Source of the DNA: Halopseudomonas aestusnigri
Lineage (GTDB): Bacteria > Pseudomonadota > Gammaproteobacteria > Pseudomonadales > Pseudomonadaceae
Direction of reading: 5' to 3'
Assembly (NCBI RefSeq): GCF_002197985.1
Contig: NZ_NBYK01000001.1
Coordinates: 441,023 to 505,022 of the forward strand
DNA: 64,000 nucleotides
The notes below the pieces were generated by a model. It was not told the DNA's origin. It was given only the letters and a program-made list of their open reading frames with translations, and did not search any database. The translations under genes and the position numbers were made by a program. Each line of letters begins with the position of its first letter. Position 1 is the first letter of the stretch. Shown piece after piece: positions 18,327 to 26,963 of this stretch.

Positions 18327-18395
18327 CTCGATATCAGTGGGCTTGCCGACGCGGGGCGACGATCGGAGTGCTCACAGCTAACCCCAGCCAGATGA

Positions 18396-18424
18396 CAGGG
18401 GCGTTGCATCGCCCCTGCCTTTTG
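18396..18424 (+). terminator. Terminator-like hairpin upstream of phaG
   Basis: CAGGGGCG and CGCCCCTG form an eight-pair stem with a six-base loop, followed by CCTTTTG on the plus strand. No rightward gene ends here, so it may shield the fliC region from stray transcription or be part of the phaG leader on the other strand. Confidence 0.4.
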
Positions 18425-18484
18425 TCTGTCTTCATCTATATGTCATGGAGAGCACTAGTCACCGCGGCGCGGCAAATGCCTCAC

Positions 18485-18508
18485 GGACACGACATGTCGT
18501 GTCCCTAC
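18485..18508 (-). repeat. GTAG-type REP palindrome
   Basis: GGACACGACATGTCGTGTCC is a perfect 20-base palindrome followed by CTAC, so its GTAG lies on the minus strand. It is one of three copies upstream of fliC. Confidence 0.8.
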
Positions 18509-18591
18509 GACGTAGATCGGCTTACCTCGCATCCGCAGGATGAGATATGTCGCGCGCGTACTCGCATTCACTCCGCGCATAACCACTGCAC

Positions 18592-18611
18592 GGACACGAC
18601 CTGTGATGTCC
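18592..18611. repeat. Degenerate REP copy
   Basis: GGACACGACCTGTGATGTCC keeps the outer GGAC/GTCC arms and the left half of the consensus, but several central pairs are lost. It lies midway between two intact copies and looks like a decayed element. Confidence 0.5.
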
Positions 18612-18674
18612 TTCCGCATGACCAGATGCAACCGCCGCCGCGGTGCGCACCGCGTCCTCGCAAACACCCCATCC

Positions 18675-18698
18675 GTAGGGACGCGACATGTCGCGTCC
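18675..18698 (+). repeat. GTAG-type REP palindrome
   Basis: GTAG is followed by GGACGCGACATGTCGCGTCC, a perfect palindrome identical to those at 1786 and 17303. It points opposite to the copy at 18485. Confidence 0.8.
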
Positions 18699-18891
18699 GC
18701 CAGGGCATGCGCAGACCGACGAACGGCCATGGATTGGCTGATATAGGGCTAAAGATTGGCCCGAGACGAACGATATAAGTGTCAGCTTTGATGCAGTTGT
18801 GGCGCTGGGTTTTTGACAGCTCCCTGTCGAACAGCGCCGAGGTGGCTCAGGTCATTGATGGCAAAGCAGAAAAAAAGATTGCAAAAAAGCC

Positions 18892-18918
18892 TAAAGGTCG
18901 CTTGAAAAGCGCCGATAC
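18892..18918 (+). promoter_or_regulatory. Sigma-28 (FliA) promoter of fliC
   Basis: TAAAGGTC, an 11-base spacer, then GCCGATAC closely match the FliA consensus (TAAAGTTT-N11-GCCGATAA), with the -10 box differing at one base. It lies about 90 bases before the fliC start, fitting late flagellin expression after hook completion. A second, weaker match with the same 11-base spacing lies at 18750-18776 (TAAAGATT, AACGATAT). Confidence 0.8.
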
Positions 18919-19009
18919 AGTAATCGAATGCGAACTCAATGGGTGCCTGGGCAAAGCCGGCCCGCGGGTCGCAAGCTCAGGCAAACATCACTAGGTCGAG
19001 GTACTTATC

Positions 19010-20623
19010 ATGGCTCTTACAGTCAACACGAACGTAGCTTCCCTGAACGCCCAGCGTAACCTGGGTTCTTCCTCCAGCAGTCTGGCTACTTCCCTGGAGC
19101 GTCTGTCCTCCGGTTCGCGCATCAACAGCGCCAAAGACGACGCCGCAGGTCTGCAAATCTCCAACCGTCTGACCAGTCAGATCAACGGTCTGAGCGTAGC
19201 CGTCAAAAACGCCAACGATGGTATCTCTCTGGCGCAGACCGCTGAAGGCGCCCTGCAGGAGTCCACCAACATTCTGCAGCGTATGCGTGATCTGGCCCTG
19301 CAGTCCGCCAACGGCGGTAACGGCGATGCAGAACGCAAGGCTCTGAACGACGAAGTCGTACAGCTGAAAAACGAGCTGGATCGTATCTCCACCACTACCA
19401 AGTTCGGCAGCAAGTCGCTATTCGACGGTGGTTTTGCCGAAAACATCCAGGTTGGCGCGCAGGCCAACGAAACCATCAGCGTCAAGATCGGCAGCTTCCG
19501 TACTACAGACCTGGGCACCACTGCCAGCCGTGACGCCACCAAGGCATCGCTGACTGCCGGCGCTGCGCCGACTTCGCTGACTATTGTTGGTGCAACTGCT
19601 GAGATTCCCGCCGTGCCTGCAGTACCAGAGGTTCCTGCGGTAGCATCTACCTACACTAGCGGTGGGACGGGGCAAGTTACTGATTTTCAGGGTGGTGCGG
19701 CGGTCTCGTTCGACCTTAATGGTACAACCATCACCCTGAATACTGATTTGACCGACGCTGCTGGTATTGCTGCTGAAATTCAGAGTCAGCTGACTGCCGA
19801 CAGCAATACCGAAGTTACTGCTGCTGAATCTGGCGGCAATATTGTATTGACTAACGCAGCAGGTACAGGCGTAACCGTCACTGCAGGTACTGGTGATATT
19901 ACGACCGTATTTGGCGACGCCCCTGTATCAGTAGCAGGTTCCCCGCTGGTTCCGGAAGTGCCTGAAGTACCTGCAGTGCCTGCCACGGCGGGGAATGGTT
20001 CCTTTACCATCGCAGTTAATGGTGAGCCTGCGGAAACCGTTTCTATCGATGCAGGAACCTACACCACTCTTGAGTCTCTGGCTGATAACATTAACCAGAA
20101 AATTGCTGGTAATGCCAACCTCAGTGGTGAGGTGCGCGCCACGGTAGATCAGGGGCGCTTGTCCTTTGTTACTACTGAAACGGGCGCTGATGCCGATGTG
20201 ACCGTGGCCGAAGTGACTGACGGTACTGCCCTGGCTAATTTGGGCTTTAATGTCGGTACGCCGGCAGATCTCACTGCCGCCGGTGTTGATGAAGGTGCCC
20301 AGGCTGCCAACTCGGTCGAGAAGATCGACATCACCACTGTTGACGGTGCGCAGGCTGCGATTGCAACTATCGACGCTGCGCTGCAGGAAGTGGACGTGAC
20401 CCGTGCCTCCCTCGGTGCGATTCAGAACCGCTTCGATTCGACCATCAGCAACCTGCAGAACGTATCCGAAAATGCTTCCGCTGCCCGCGGCCGTATCCAG
20501 GACACCGACTACGCTGCTGAAACTGCAAACCTGACCAAGAACCAGATCCTGCAGCAGGCAGGCACTGCGATCCTGGCCCAGGCCAACCAGCTGCCTCAGG
20601 CGGTTCTGAGCCTCTTGGGCTAA
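19010..20623 (+). CDS. fliC: Flagellin FliC
   Basis: The filament subunit, 537 residues. The N-terminal D0/D1 part (1-160, starting [19 protein letters not shown], with [20 protein letters not shown]) and the C-terminal part (about 440-537, ending [10 protein letters not shown]) are conserved coiled-coil-forming regions. The middle is variable: two Val-Pro-rich linkers (about residues 199-212 and 312-324) bracket an inserted beta-rich segment, and a second unit with [16 protein letters not shown], like a flagellin IN motif, follows. Codons in the middle end in T or A more often than in the conserved ends, suggesting exchange of the surface domain. A sigma-28 promoter precedes and a strong terminator follows. 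Confidence 0.96.
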   Translation: MALTVNTNVASLNAQRNLGSSSSSLATSLERLSSGSRINSAKDDAAGLQISNRLTSQINGLSVAVKNANDGISLAQTAEGALQESTNILQRMRDLALQSANGGNGDAERKALNDEVVQLKNELDRISTTTKFGSKSLFDGGFAENIQVGAQANETISVKIGSFRTTDLGTTASRDATKASLTAGAAPTSLTIVGATAEIPAVPAVPEVPAVASTYTSGGTGQVTDFQGGAAVSFDLNGTTITLNTDLTDAAGIAAEIQSQLTADSNTEVTAAESGGNIVLTNAAGTGVTVTAGTGDITTVFGDAPVSVAGSPLVPEVPEVPAVPATAGNGSFTIAVNGEPAETVSIDAGTYTTLESLADNINQKIAGNANLSGEVRATVDQGRLSFVTTETGADADVTVAEVTDGTALANLGFNVGTPADLTAAGVDEGAQAANSVEKIDITTVDGAQAAIATIDAALQEVDVTRASLGAIQNRFDSTISNLQNVSENASAARGRIQDTDYAAETANLTKNQILQQAGTAILAQANQLPQAVLSLLG

Positions 20624-20643
20624 GAAACGATCAGGGGTAATAT

Positions 20644-20676
20644 GCGGGGGGAAGGCATTGGCCTTCTCCCCGCTTT
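20644..20676 (+). terminator. Intrinsic terminator after fliC
   Basis: A 13-pair stem (20644-20656 with 20661-20673, one G-T pair) with a four-base loop is followed by TTTG. It separates the highly expressed flagellin gene from flaG. Confidence 0.85.
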
Positions 20677-20697
20677 GTCCGTTGCGAGGTAAGCACC

Positions 20698-21102
20698 ATG
20701 GATATGGGTGTTATCAAACCGTTTGAAGTGACCCGTCCTGCCAACAGCGCAGCTGCGGTGGAAGCGGGTGCTGGCGCGAGCCAGGTCAAGCAGATGGATG
20801 CTGCACAGAATCGTTCCTCCTCATCCGAGCCAGTGGCTACCCAGACCCGTTCCGCGGTCGGCCAGTCACCCGAAGCCGAGCGCGAGAAATTGCAGGCGGC
20901 GGTGTCGGATATACAGGGTTTTGTCCAGTCGGTTCGCCGAGACATCAATTTCAACCTTGATGAAGACAGCGGCCGGGTGGTGATTAATGTTACCGAGGCA
21001 ACCAGTGGCGACGTGATTCGCCAGATTCCCTCGGAAGAGGCGTTGCGCCTGGCCGAGAACCTCTCGGAAATCCGCAGCGTGCTGTTCGAAGCAGAGGCCT
21101 GA
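20698..21102 (+). CDS. flaG: FlaG family protein
   Basis: A 134-residue protein with a disordered, Ala/Ser-rich N-terminal half and a conserved C-terminal FlaG domain: LQAAVSDIQGFVQSVRRDIN, FNLDEDSGRVVINVTEA, IRQIPSEEALRLAENL. FlaG proteins influence filament length and lie next to flagellin and cap genes in Pseudomonas and Vibrio. GAGG lies eight bases before the ATG. It follows the fliC terminator, so it depends on read-through or a weak promoter of its own. Confidence 0.9.
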   Translation: MDMGVIKPFEVTRPANSAAAVEAGAGASQVKQMDAAQNRSSSSEPVATQTRSAVGQSPEAEREKLQAAVSDIQGFVQSVRRDINFNLDEDSGRVVINVTEATSGDVIRQIPSEEALRLAENLSEIRSVLFEAEA

Positions 21103-21121
21103 CTCTGCTTGCCGGTTTTGC

Positions 21122-21136
21122 TGGCACGCAACTTGC
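21122..21136 (+). promoter_or_regulatory. Sigma-54 promoter of fliD
   Basis: TGGCAC, five bases, then TTGC match the RpoN consensus exactly, with GG and GC ten bases apart. It lies 65 bases before fliD and should be activated by FleQ, as for fliD in P. aeruginosa. Confidence 0.8.
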
Positions 21137-21200
21137 CTGATAGACCGGAACCTTCTTTTCGGCAATCGAACCGTCAGAAAACGGTCGCGAGGTAAGGATT

Positions 21201-22652
21201 ATGGCTATCACCGGTATTGGCTCCGGCCTGGATATCAGCAATATCGTCAGCGCGCTGGTCAACGCCGAGGGCGCGCCCAAGACGGCTCAGCTGAACCGTC
21301 TCGAGAAAGCGACGACGGAAAAGTTCACTGCACTCGGGTCTTTCCGCGGTGCTCTGTCTACCTTTCAGGACACCCTCAAGAGCCTCAGCTCGCCAGACAC
21401 CTACGAAAAGCGCACGGCAACCAGCGGCGACAGCAGCCTGTTTTCCGTCAAGGCGGACTCCAAGGCGGGTGCCGGGAACTACAGCGTGCAGGTGTTCAAC
21501 CTGGCGCAGACCAGCAAGGTTGCGCTCAGGGGGGTTGATGATCCGGCAGCAGAGATCGGCACCGGAACCATGACCATCGCTGCCGGAGACAAGTCTTTCA
21601 GTATCGACGTCAGCGAGAACAACAACAGCCTGACCGGTATCCGCGATGCGATCAATGCGGCGGGCAAGGATAGTGGTATCAGCGCCACCATCGTGACCGA
21701 TCCCAGCGGTACGGGCGGCTCGCGCCTGGTGCTCAGCTCGTCTGCCTCGGGTACCGGTAACGACGTCAGCGTGACTGTCAGCACCGATGCCGGGGATACC
21801 GGTGACCTGAGTGTGTTGGCATTTACACCCCCTGCAACCACTGACTTCGAACCGGTCGAGCCCGCGGATCCCCGCGAGCCCAAGGTGATTTCCTATGCCC
21901 GCGACGCCAGCATAGCCATTGATGGCATCACTATATCGAGTGATACCAACACCATTGATGACGCAATCGAAGGCGTCACGATTACACTGAAGAAGGCCCA
22001 GACTCAGGAAGAACTGGACGCGGCAAATACAGTCAGCCTCGCTGTTGGCGCGGACAAGGCCGGTGTCAAAAAATCGTTACAGTCCTTCGTTGATGCCTAC
22101 AACAAGATGATGTCGACGACCAACTCACTGACGTCGGTTACCGAAGTGGGCGGGGATGAAAGTCAGCCACTGGCGGCGGCGCTGGTCGGTGATGCGTCGG
22201 TGCGCTCGGTGCTCTCCGGTCTGCGCAGCGAAATGGCGAGCGCTGGTGAGGGCAGTATCCGGATTCTGGCGGATCTGGGGATTCGTACGGAGCGTGACGG
22301 GTCGCTGAGTATTGATACAGAGAAGCTGGATGCCGCTCTGGAAGACAACTTTGCGGCGATCGGTAATTTCCTTGCCGGTGATGATGGCCTGATGATGCGG
22401 CTCAACAACAAGATTGATCCGTATGCAAAAGATGGCGGGATCATCGATACCCGCAACAACTCGCTGCAGAACACCCTGTCGGACATCGATGATCAGCGCG
22501 AGCGGCTCAATACCCGGCTTGCGAGCCTGGAGTCGCGTCTGCTGGCGCAGTTCAACGCAATGGACACCCTGGTGGCGAATTTGTCGAACACCAGTACCTA
22601 TCTAGCAGGCCAGCTGGCTAACCTGCCTGGCGTCGTAAGGGAGAAACAGTAA
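21201..22652 (+). CDS. fliD: Flagellar filament cap protein FliD
   Basis: A 483-residue hook-associated protein 2. The N-terminal [20 protein letters not shown] and the C-terminal coiled-coil region ([40 protein letters not shown]) are the conserved ends that sit at the filament tip; the central part (about 90-330) is the variable leg and head, with IN-like repeats. FliD folds exported flagellin at the growing tip and in P. aeruginosa also binds mucin. It has a sigma-54 promoter and is followed two bases later by a fliS-like gene. Confidence 0.95.
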   Translation: MAITGIGSGLDISNIVSALVNAEGAPKTAQLNRLEKATTEKFTALGSFRGALSTFQDTLKSLSSPDTYEKRTATSGDSSLFSVKADSKAGAGNYSVQVFNLAQTSKVALRGVDDPAAEIGTGTMTIAAGDKSFSIDVSENNNSLTGIRDAINAAGKDSGISATIVTDPSGTGGSRLVLSSSASGTGNDVSVTVSTDAGDTGDLSVLAFTPPATTDFEPVEPADPREPKVISYARDASIAIDGITISSDTNTIDDAIEGVTITLKKAQTQEELDAANTVSLAVGADKAGVKKSLQSFVDAYNKMMSTTNSLTSVTEVGGDESQPLAAALVGDASVRSVLSGLRSEMASAGEGSIRILADLGIRTERDGSLSIDTEKLDAALEDNFAAIGNFLAGDDGLMMRLNNKIDPYAKDGGIIDTRNNSLQNTLSDIDDQRERLNTRLASLESRLLAQFNAMDTLVANLSNTSTYLAGQLANLPGVVREKQ

Positions 22653-22654
22653 GC

Positions 22655-23023
22655 ATGGCCAATCCGATTGATACCTATAAACAGGTCAAGGTGTCCCAGG
22701 AAGTATCGCAGTATCGCGCCGTCCAGTTGTTGCTGGCCGGCGCCATCGAGCGCCTCAAGCTCGCACGCCATGCCCAGTCGATCGGCAATCCGGAGCGCCG
22801 CGGTGTGGCGGTCAGCAGCACGCTCAGCATCATCGGCGCGCTGCAGGCTTCGCTGGACAAGGATATGGGCGGCGAAATCGCCGAAAACCTGGATGCGCTG
22901 TATGACTACATGACCCGCAAGCTGGCGGGTGTGGCGCTGGATGACACGCCGCGCTCACTGGATGAAGTAATCCAGCTGTTGGGTGAAATCAAGGAAGCTT
23001 GGGATGCCATCGAGCCGGCGTGA
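22655..23023 (+). CDS. fliS: FliS-like flagellar export chaperone, first copy
   Basis: A 122-residue helical protein of the FliS family: [40 protein letters not shown] and LYDYMTRKL match the chaperone fold that holds the flagellin C-terminus in the cytoplasm. It is more diverged from P. aeruginosa FliS than the next gene and resembles the second FliS-type protein of Pseudomonas clusters (FleP/FliS'), though it comes first here. It is tightly coupled to fliD (two-base gap) and followed by a terminator. Confidence 0.85.
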   Translation: MANPIDTYKQVKVSQEVSQYRAVQLLLAGAIERLKLARHAQSIGNPERRGVAVSSTLSIIGALQASLDKDMGGEIAENLDALYDYMTRKLAGVALDDTPRSLDEVIQLLGEIKEAWDAIEPA

Positions 23024-23056
23024 TTGACAGCGTTAAAGGCGATCTGTGGGTAACAG

Positions 23057-23082
23057 ACCGGCTCTGGTGGGCCGGTTTTTTT
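23057..23082 (+). terminator. Intrinsic terminator between the two fliS genes
   Basis: ACCGGC and GCCGGT pair around an eight-base loop and are followed by a run of seven T. It ends the fliD transcript after the first fliS-like gene, so the second copy probably has a separate or reduced supply of transcript. Confidence 0.8.
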
Positions 23083-23157
23083 ATGTAAAAGGTGCTTCAG
23101 CTTTCTGCCTGCTAGCCGATACAGGGTCATGTGCCACAGCAACGCAGGATTTTGCAG

Positions 23158-23541
23158 ATGAACGCCTACGCAGCAATGAAGCAGTACCAGACCGTCAACG
23201 TCAACGCGCAGGTCAGCGAAGCTGATCCGCACCGCTTGATTCAGATGCTGATGGAAGGCGGGCTGCAGCGTATTGCCCAGGCCAAGGGCGCCATGCAGCA
23301 CGGTAACGTTGCGCTCAAGGGCGAGCGGATCGGCAAGGCGCTGGGGATTATCGGCGGTCTGCGCGAAGCGCTTAACGCTGAAAAGGGCGGAGAACTGGCG
23401 CTGAACCTGGATCGACTTTATGCTTTCATGCAGGATCGCCTGACTCAGGCCAATCTGAAGAACGACGTATCTATGCTGGATGAGGTGGCCGACCTGCTTC
23501 GTGAGGTCAAGGCCGGCTGGGACGGCATCCGCCAATCGTGA
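23158..23541 (+). CDS. fliS: Flagellar export chaperone FliS
   Basis: A 127-residue FliS. The start at 23158 gives MNAYAAMKQYQTVNVNAQVS, matching the N-terminus of Pseudomonas FliS, followed by PHRLIQMLMEGGLQRIAQAK and GLREALNAEKGGELALNLDR. It binds newly made flagellin, prevents early polymerisation and hands it to the export gate. It has its own leader after the terminator at 23057 and runs into the fliT-like gene with a ten-base gap. Confidence 0.92.
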   Translation: MNAYAAMKQYQTVNVNAQVSEADPHRLIQMLMEGGLQRIAQAKGAMQHGNVALKGERIGKALGIIGGLREALNAEKGGELALNLDRLYAFMQDRLTQANLKNDVSMLDEVADLLREVKAGWDGIRQS

Positions 23542-23551
23542 GGACTCAAGC

Positions 23552-23848
23552 ATGGCCAATGCCGTGGAAAAACTGCAGGAAACCCACGCGTCGCTGATTG
23601 CCGCTGTTCAGGCGGGCGATTGGCAGCAGGTTGGCGAGCTGGACAAGGCCTGCCGCGAGCAGGTGCGTGTCGCCATGGAGGATCCTGCGCGTGATGATCT
23701 GCAGGTTGCTTCCACGCTTGAGGAGTTGAGCGAAACCTACCGCGAAGTCGTGGCGCTGTGTCAGGCCGTCCAGGGCAAGATTGCCGAAGAGTTGCAGGGG
23801 TTGCAACGCGGGCGGCAGGGCGCGAAGGTGTATCAGATGTTCCGCTAG
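23552..23848 (+). CDS. fliT: FliT-like flagellar protein
   Basis: A 98-residue, all-helical, charged protein directly downstream of fliS, the usual place of FliT, the chaperone for the cap protein FliD. The sequence (LQETHASLIAAVQAGDWQQV, LSETYREVVALCQAVQGKI) is weakly conserved but fits FliT in size, helix pattern and location. The ATG at 23552 follows the fliS stop closely. An independent function is possible, as FliT is poorly conserved in Pseudomonas. Confidence 0.72.
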   Translation: MANAVEKLQETHASLIAAVQAGDWQQVGELDKACREQVRVAMEDPARDDLQVASTLEELSETYREVVALCQAVQGKIAEELQGLQRGRQGAKVYQMFR

Positions 23849-24014
23849 TCGGACTGGGGGCTGGCTGTTTTCCGAAGTCGCTTATGCAGCAACGGAAGGT
23901 GCAGGCATGTTGCTGTCTGATGACTTGCCTGACGATCGGCGGACAGTGGAGCCGCCAACTCTGGCTCATAACATTTGACTGTGATTTTCGTGCCGACAAA
24001 GGCGCGCCAACTAT

Positions 24015-24043
24015 TTGACTCAATAGTCGTTTCTGACTACAGT
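24015..24043 (+). promoter_or_regulatory. Candidate sigma-70 promoter of fleQ
   Basis: TTGACT, 17 bases, then TACAGT lie about 85 bases upstream of fleQ. The -35 box sits within CTATTTGACTCAATAG, an inverted repeat that could bind a repressor or activator. In P. aeruginosa fleQ is transcribed by sigma-70 and repressed by Vfr, which fits a sigma-70 promoter here. Confidence 0.45.
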
Positions 24044-24126
24044 AACCGACCATAACAGAGTGTGGCGCAGCGCCATCATGGTGTTGCGAGCCGCTCCCGC
24101 CTGCTAACAGGAATAGCGCCCCGTCT

Positions 24127-25596
24127 ATGCTGCCAAACAGTCATATCCTGCTGATTGATGATTCTGCTCAGAGTCGTCACGATCTGAGTGTCATTCTGGA
24201 GTTTCTCGGGGAAGATGCGATCATTGCCGACAGCGCCGGTTGGTTGCAGGTTGTGACCGAGCAGGTCGAGTCTGCGCGCGAAATCAAGTGCGTGATTCTC
24301 GGTCGCTGCGAGCTGGAACAGGGCTTGCCCGCGTTGTTGGGGCAGCTCGACAAGTGGGATGAGAATCTGCCGGTTATTCTGCTCGACCCGACCCAGTCGA
24401 GCAGTTGGCCTGATCATCTCAAGCAGCGTCTGCTGGCGGTCATGGAGCCGCCGCTCAGTTACAACCATCTGCTCGATGCCCTGCACCGCGCGCAGGTCTA
24501 TCGTGAGGTGTTTGAGGAAAACGCCAACCGCCAGCGCCAGCGCGAACCCAACCTGTTTCGCAGCCTGGTGGGCACCAGCCGTTCAATTCAGTCTGTGCGG
24601 CAGATGATGCAGCAGGTGGCTGACACCGAGGCCACGGTGCTGATTCTGGGTGAATCGGGGACGGGCAAGGAAGTGGTCGCCCGTAACCTGCATTACCATT
24701 CGCGCCGCAAGGACGCGCCGTTCGTGCCGGTCAACTGCGGAGCCATTCCGGCCGAGTTGCTGGAAAGCGAACTGTTCGGTCACGAGAAGGGCGCCTTTAC
24801 CGGCGCCATTACCAGCCGGGCGGGGCGTTTCGAGCTGGCCCAGGGCGGAACCCTGTTTCTTGACGAGATAGGCGACATGCCGCTGCCGATGCAGGTAAAG
24901 CTGCTGCGGGTGCTGCAGGAGCGTACCTTCGAGCGTGTAGGCAGCAACAAGGTGCAAAGCGCCGACGTGCGGGTGATTGCAGCGACGCACAAGAATCTGG
25001 AGCAGATGATCGAAGAGGGTACCTTCCGTGAGGACCTCTATTACCGCCTTAACGTGTTCCCCATCGATATGCCTGCCATGCGCGAGCGTATCGAAGACTT
25101 GCCGCTGCTGCTGAACGAGCTGATTACCCGCCTCGAGACCGAGAAGCGTGGCTCGATCCGGTTCAGCACCTCGGCCATCATGTCGCTGTGTCAGCATGAT
25201 TGGCCGGGTAACGTGCGGGAGCTGGCCAACCTGGTGGAACGTATGGCGATCATGCACCCCCATGGGGTGATTGGCGTGGGGGAGCTGCCGCGCAAGTTTC
25301 GCTACGTCGAGGATGATCAGGATGACCTGCGTCAGCTGCGCGAGACCGAAGATGAGCGCAGCGATGCGTTCAATGGCCTGGTCGGGCTCGACAGCCCGGC
25401 ATTCCTGCCGCCCGAGGGGCTGGACCTCAAGGAATACCTGGCAGGTCTTGAGCAAACGCTGATCCAGCAGGCCCTGGACGAATGCAGCGGGGTGGTCGCC
25501 CGTGCAGCTGAACGCCTGCGCATTCGCCGTACCACGCTGGTTGAGAAGATGCGCAAGTACGGTCTTAATCGCGGTGTTGACTCGTCAGAAGACTGA
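24127..25596 (+). CDS. fleQ: Flagellar master regulator FleQ
   Basis: A 489-residue sigma-54 enhancer-binding protein and c-di-GMP receptor. Domains: an atypical receiver (1-120, [17 protein letters not shown]), an AAA+ ATPase with Walker A GESGTGKE and the sigma-54 contact GAFTGA, and a C-terminal Fis-type helix-turn-helix. The LFRS motif (143-146) that binds c-di-GMP in P. aeruginosa FleQ is intact, so both flagellar activation and c-di-GMP-dependent switching are likely. It should activate the sigma-54 promoters of fleSR, fliE and fliL, and others. Confidence 0.95.
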   Translation: MLPNSHILLIDDSAQSRHDLSVILEFLGEDAIIADSAGWLQVVTEQVESAREIKCVILGRCELEQGLPALLGQLDKWDENLPVILLDPTQSSSWPDHLKQRLLAVMEPPLSYNHLLDALHRAQVYREVFEENANRQRQREPNLFRSLVGTSRSIQSVRQMMQQVADTEATVLILGESGTGKEVVARNLHYHSRRKDAPFVPVNCGAIPAELLESELFGHEKGAFTGAITSRAGRFELAQGGTLFLDEIGDMPLPMQVKLLRVLQERTFERVGSNKVQSADVRVIAATHKNLEQMIEEGTFREDLYYRLNVFPIDMPAMRERIEDLPLLLNELITRLETEKRGSIRFSTSAIMSLCQHDWPGNVRELANLVERMAIMHPHGVIGVGELPRKFRYVEDDQDDLRQLRETEDERSDAFNGLVGLDSPAFLPPEGLDLKEYLAGLEQTLIQQALDECSGVVARAAERLRIRRTTLVEKMRKYGLNRGVDSSED

Positions 25597-25650
25597 CGCT
25601 CTCGGCCTTGGTGTTTTTTAGGTCTTTGATTTTTAAGTATTTTTCTATAT

Positions 25651-25665
25651 TGGCATAAGGCTTGC
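25651..25665 (+). promoter_or_regulatory. Sigma-54 promoter of fleSR
   Basis: TGGCAT, five bases, then TTGC, with GG and GC ten bases apart, is a strong RpoN match 42 bases before fleS. It agrees with FleQ-dependent transcription of fleSR in Pseudomonas. Confidence 0.8.
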
Positions 25666-25706
25666 TGTGAGAACCCTGTGTGCTTCATGTATTCAGGGGA
25701 TACCCC

Positions 25707-26963
25707 ATGGCGGCCAACGTGCAACCCAGTCAAAACCCGGCAGATGATCTTGGCGATATTGTTCGTCAGGTGCTGGCCTCCGATCGGACGACAGACAGCG
25801 ATCAGCTTCAGGACGCGTTCGAGCGCTTCCAGTCAATGTCTGCCCAGCTGGGCGCTTCCCATGCGCTGCTGGAGCGGCAGGTTGCTCTGCTCAAGCGTCA
25901 ACTGGCTGACAGTCAGGCGCAGCGCTCCCGTGAGCTGGCAGAGAAGGCACGCCTGGCTGGACGGCTGCAGAATGTGCTCAATCTGCTGCCTGGCGGCGTG
26001 ATCGTTCTGGACGGGCGTGGCGTTGTGCGTGAAGCCAATCCCGCGGCCCGTGAGCTGCTCGGTGAGCCACTTGAGGGGCAGCTCTGGCGTGACCTGATCC
26101 AGCAACGCTTTGCTCCACGTGAAGACGATTACCATGAGGTATCACTGCGCAGCGGTCGCAGAGTTTCGTTGGCAACCCGGTCATTGCAGGGGGAGCCGGG
26201 TCAGTTGATTCTGATCCAGGATCAGACCGAGACCCGCGCGCTGCAGTCGGAACTGGCACGCAATGAGCGCCTGTCCGCACTGGGGCGGATGGTGGCGTCG
26301 CTGGCGCATCAGATTCGAACCCCGCTGGCCTCGGCGTTGCTGTATGCCGAACATCTTAATGATGCCGACCTGCCGACTGAGCACCGTACCCGGTTTTCCA
26401 GCCGCCTGCAGGGGCGGCTATTGAGTATTGAGCACCAGATTCGTGACATGCTGCAGTTTGCCAAGGGCGACCTGCCAATCAACGATTTGCTGCCGGTGTC
26501 CATTTTCTTTGAATGGCTGCAAAGCCAGGCTGAAAGCGTGATTGAAGCGCGCGGCGGGACCTGCCGCTGGGTTAACCTGCTACCCCAGGATGCAATGCTT
26601 CGCTGCAATCGCGACACGCTGGTCGGCGCCGTTATCAACCTGATCGAGAATGCGCTGCAGGCGGGTATGCCAGCGCCGCGGCTGAAGGTGGTTGCCCGCT
26701 TGATGGAAGGTCAGCTGAGCCTGAGTGTGGTGGATGCCGGTCAGGGCATGACGGCCGAGCAACTGGCGCTTATCGGTGAGCCCTTTCATACCAGCAAGCC
26801 TCAGGGTACCGGGCTTGGCGTCACGGTTGTGAAGTCGGTGGTCAATGCCCACGGTGGGGCACTGCATCTGCACAGCAAGGCTGGCTGGGGAACCAGCGCC
26901 GAGATTCTGCTGCCGCTGCGGCTATTGCCCGCAGCCAAGGAGCACCATCATGAGCAAGCCTGA
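25707..26963 (+). CDS. fleS: Flagellar sensor histidine kinase FleS
   Basis: A 418-residue kinase without membrane helices, so cytoplasmic. Order: N-terminal coiled coil (about 40-85), PAS domain (about 90-180, NLLPGGVIVLDGRGVVREAN), HisKA with LASLAHQIRTP (phospho-acceptor His201), and HATPase_c with GQGMT and GTGLGVTVV. It phosphorylates FleR to switch on mid-class flagellar genes. The ATG at 25707 follows an AGGGGA site; an earlier Met nine codons up is not preceded by one. It overlaps fleR by 14 bases. Confidence 0.93.
   Translation: MAANVQPSQNPADDLGDIVRQVLASDRTTDSDQLQDAFERFQSMSAQLGASHALLERQVALLKRQLADSQAQRSRELAEKARLAGRLQNVLNLLPGGVIVLDGRGVVREANPAARELLGEPLEGQLWRDLIQQRFAPREDDYHEVSLRSGRRVSLATRSLQGEPGQLILIQDQTETRALQSELARNERLSALGRMVASLAHQIRTPLASALLYAEHLNDADLPTEHRTRFSSRLQGRLLSIEHQIRDMLQFAKGDLPINDLLPVSIFFEWLQSQAESVIEARGGTCRWVNLLPQDAMLRCNRDTLVGAVINLIENALQAGMPAPRLKVVARLMEGQLSLSVVDAGQGMTAEQLALIGEPFHTSKPQGTGLGVTVVKSVVNAHGGALHLHSKAGWGTSAEILLPLRLLPAAKEHHHEQA

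Larger units (their letters stand above)
18327..18749. other. Gene-free region with REP cluster between phaG and fliC
   Basis: No supported gene lies between phaG and fliC (together about 680 bases). The left part holds a hairpin at 18396 and three REP-type palindromes at 18485, 18592 and 18675; the right part is the fliC promoter and leader. Short open frames here have no ribosome binding site or family resemblance. Confidence 0.6.

Noticed and set aside
18779-18994. Short rightward open frame starting with GTG between the two sigma-28 matches before fliC
   Set aside because: It overlaps the better FliA promoter, has no ribosome binding site and no family resemblance; it is best read as fliC leader.
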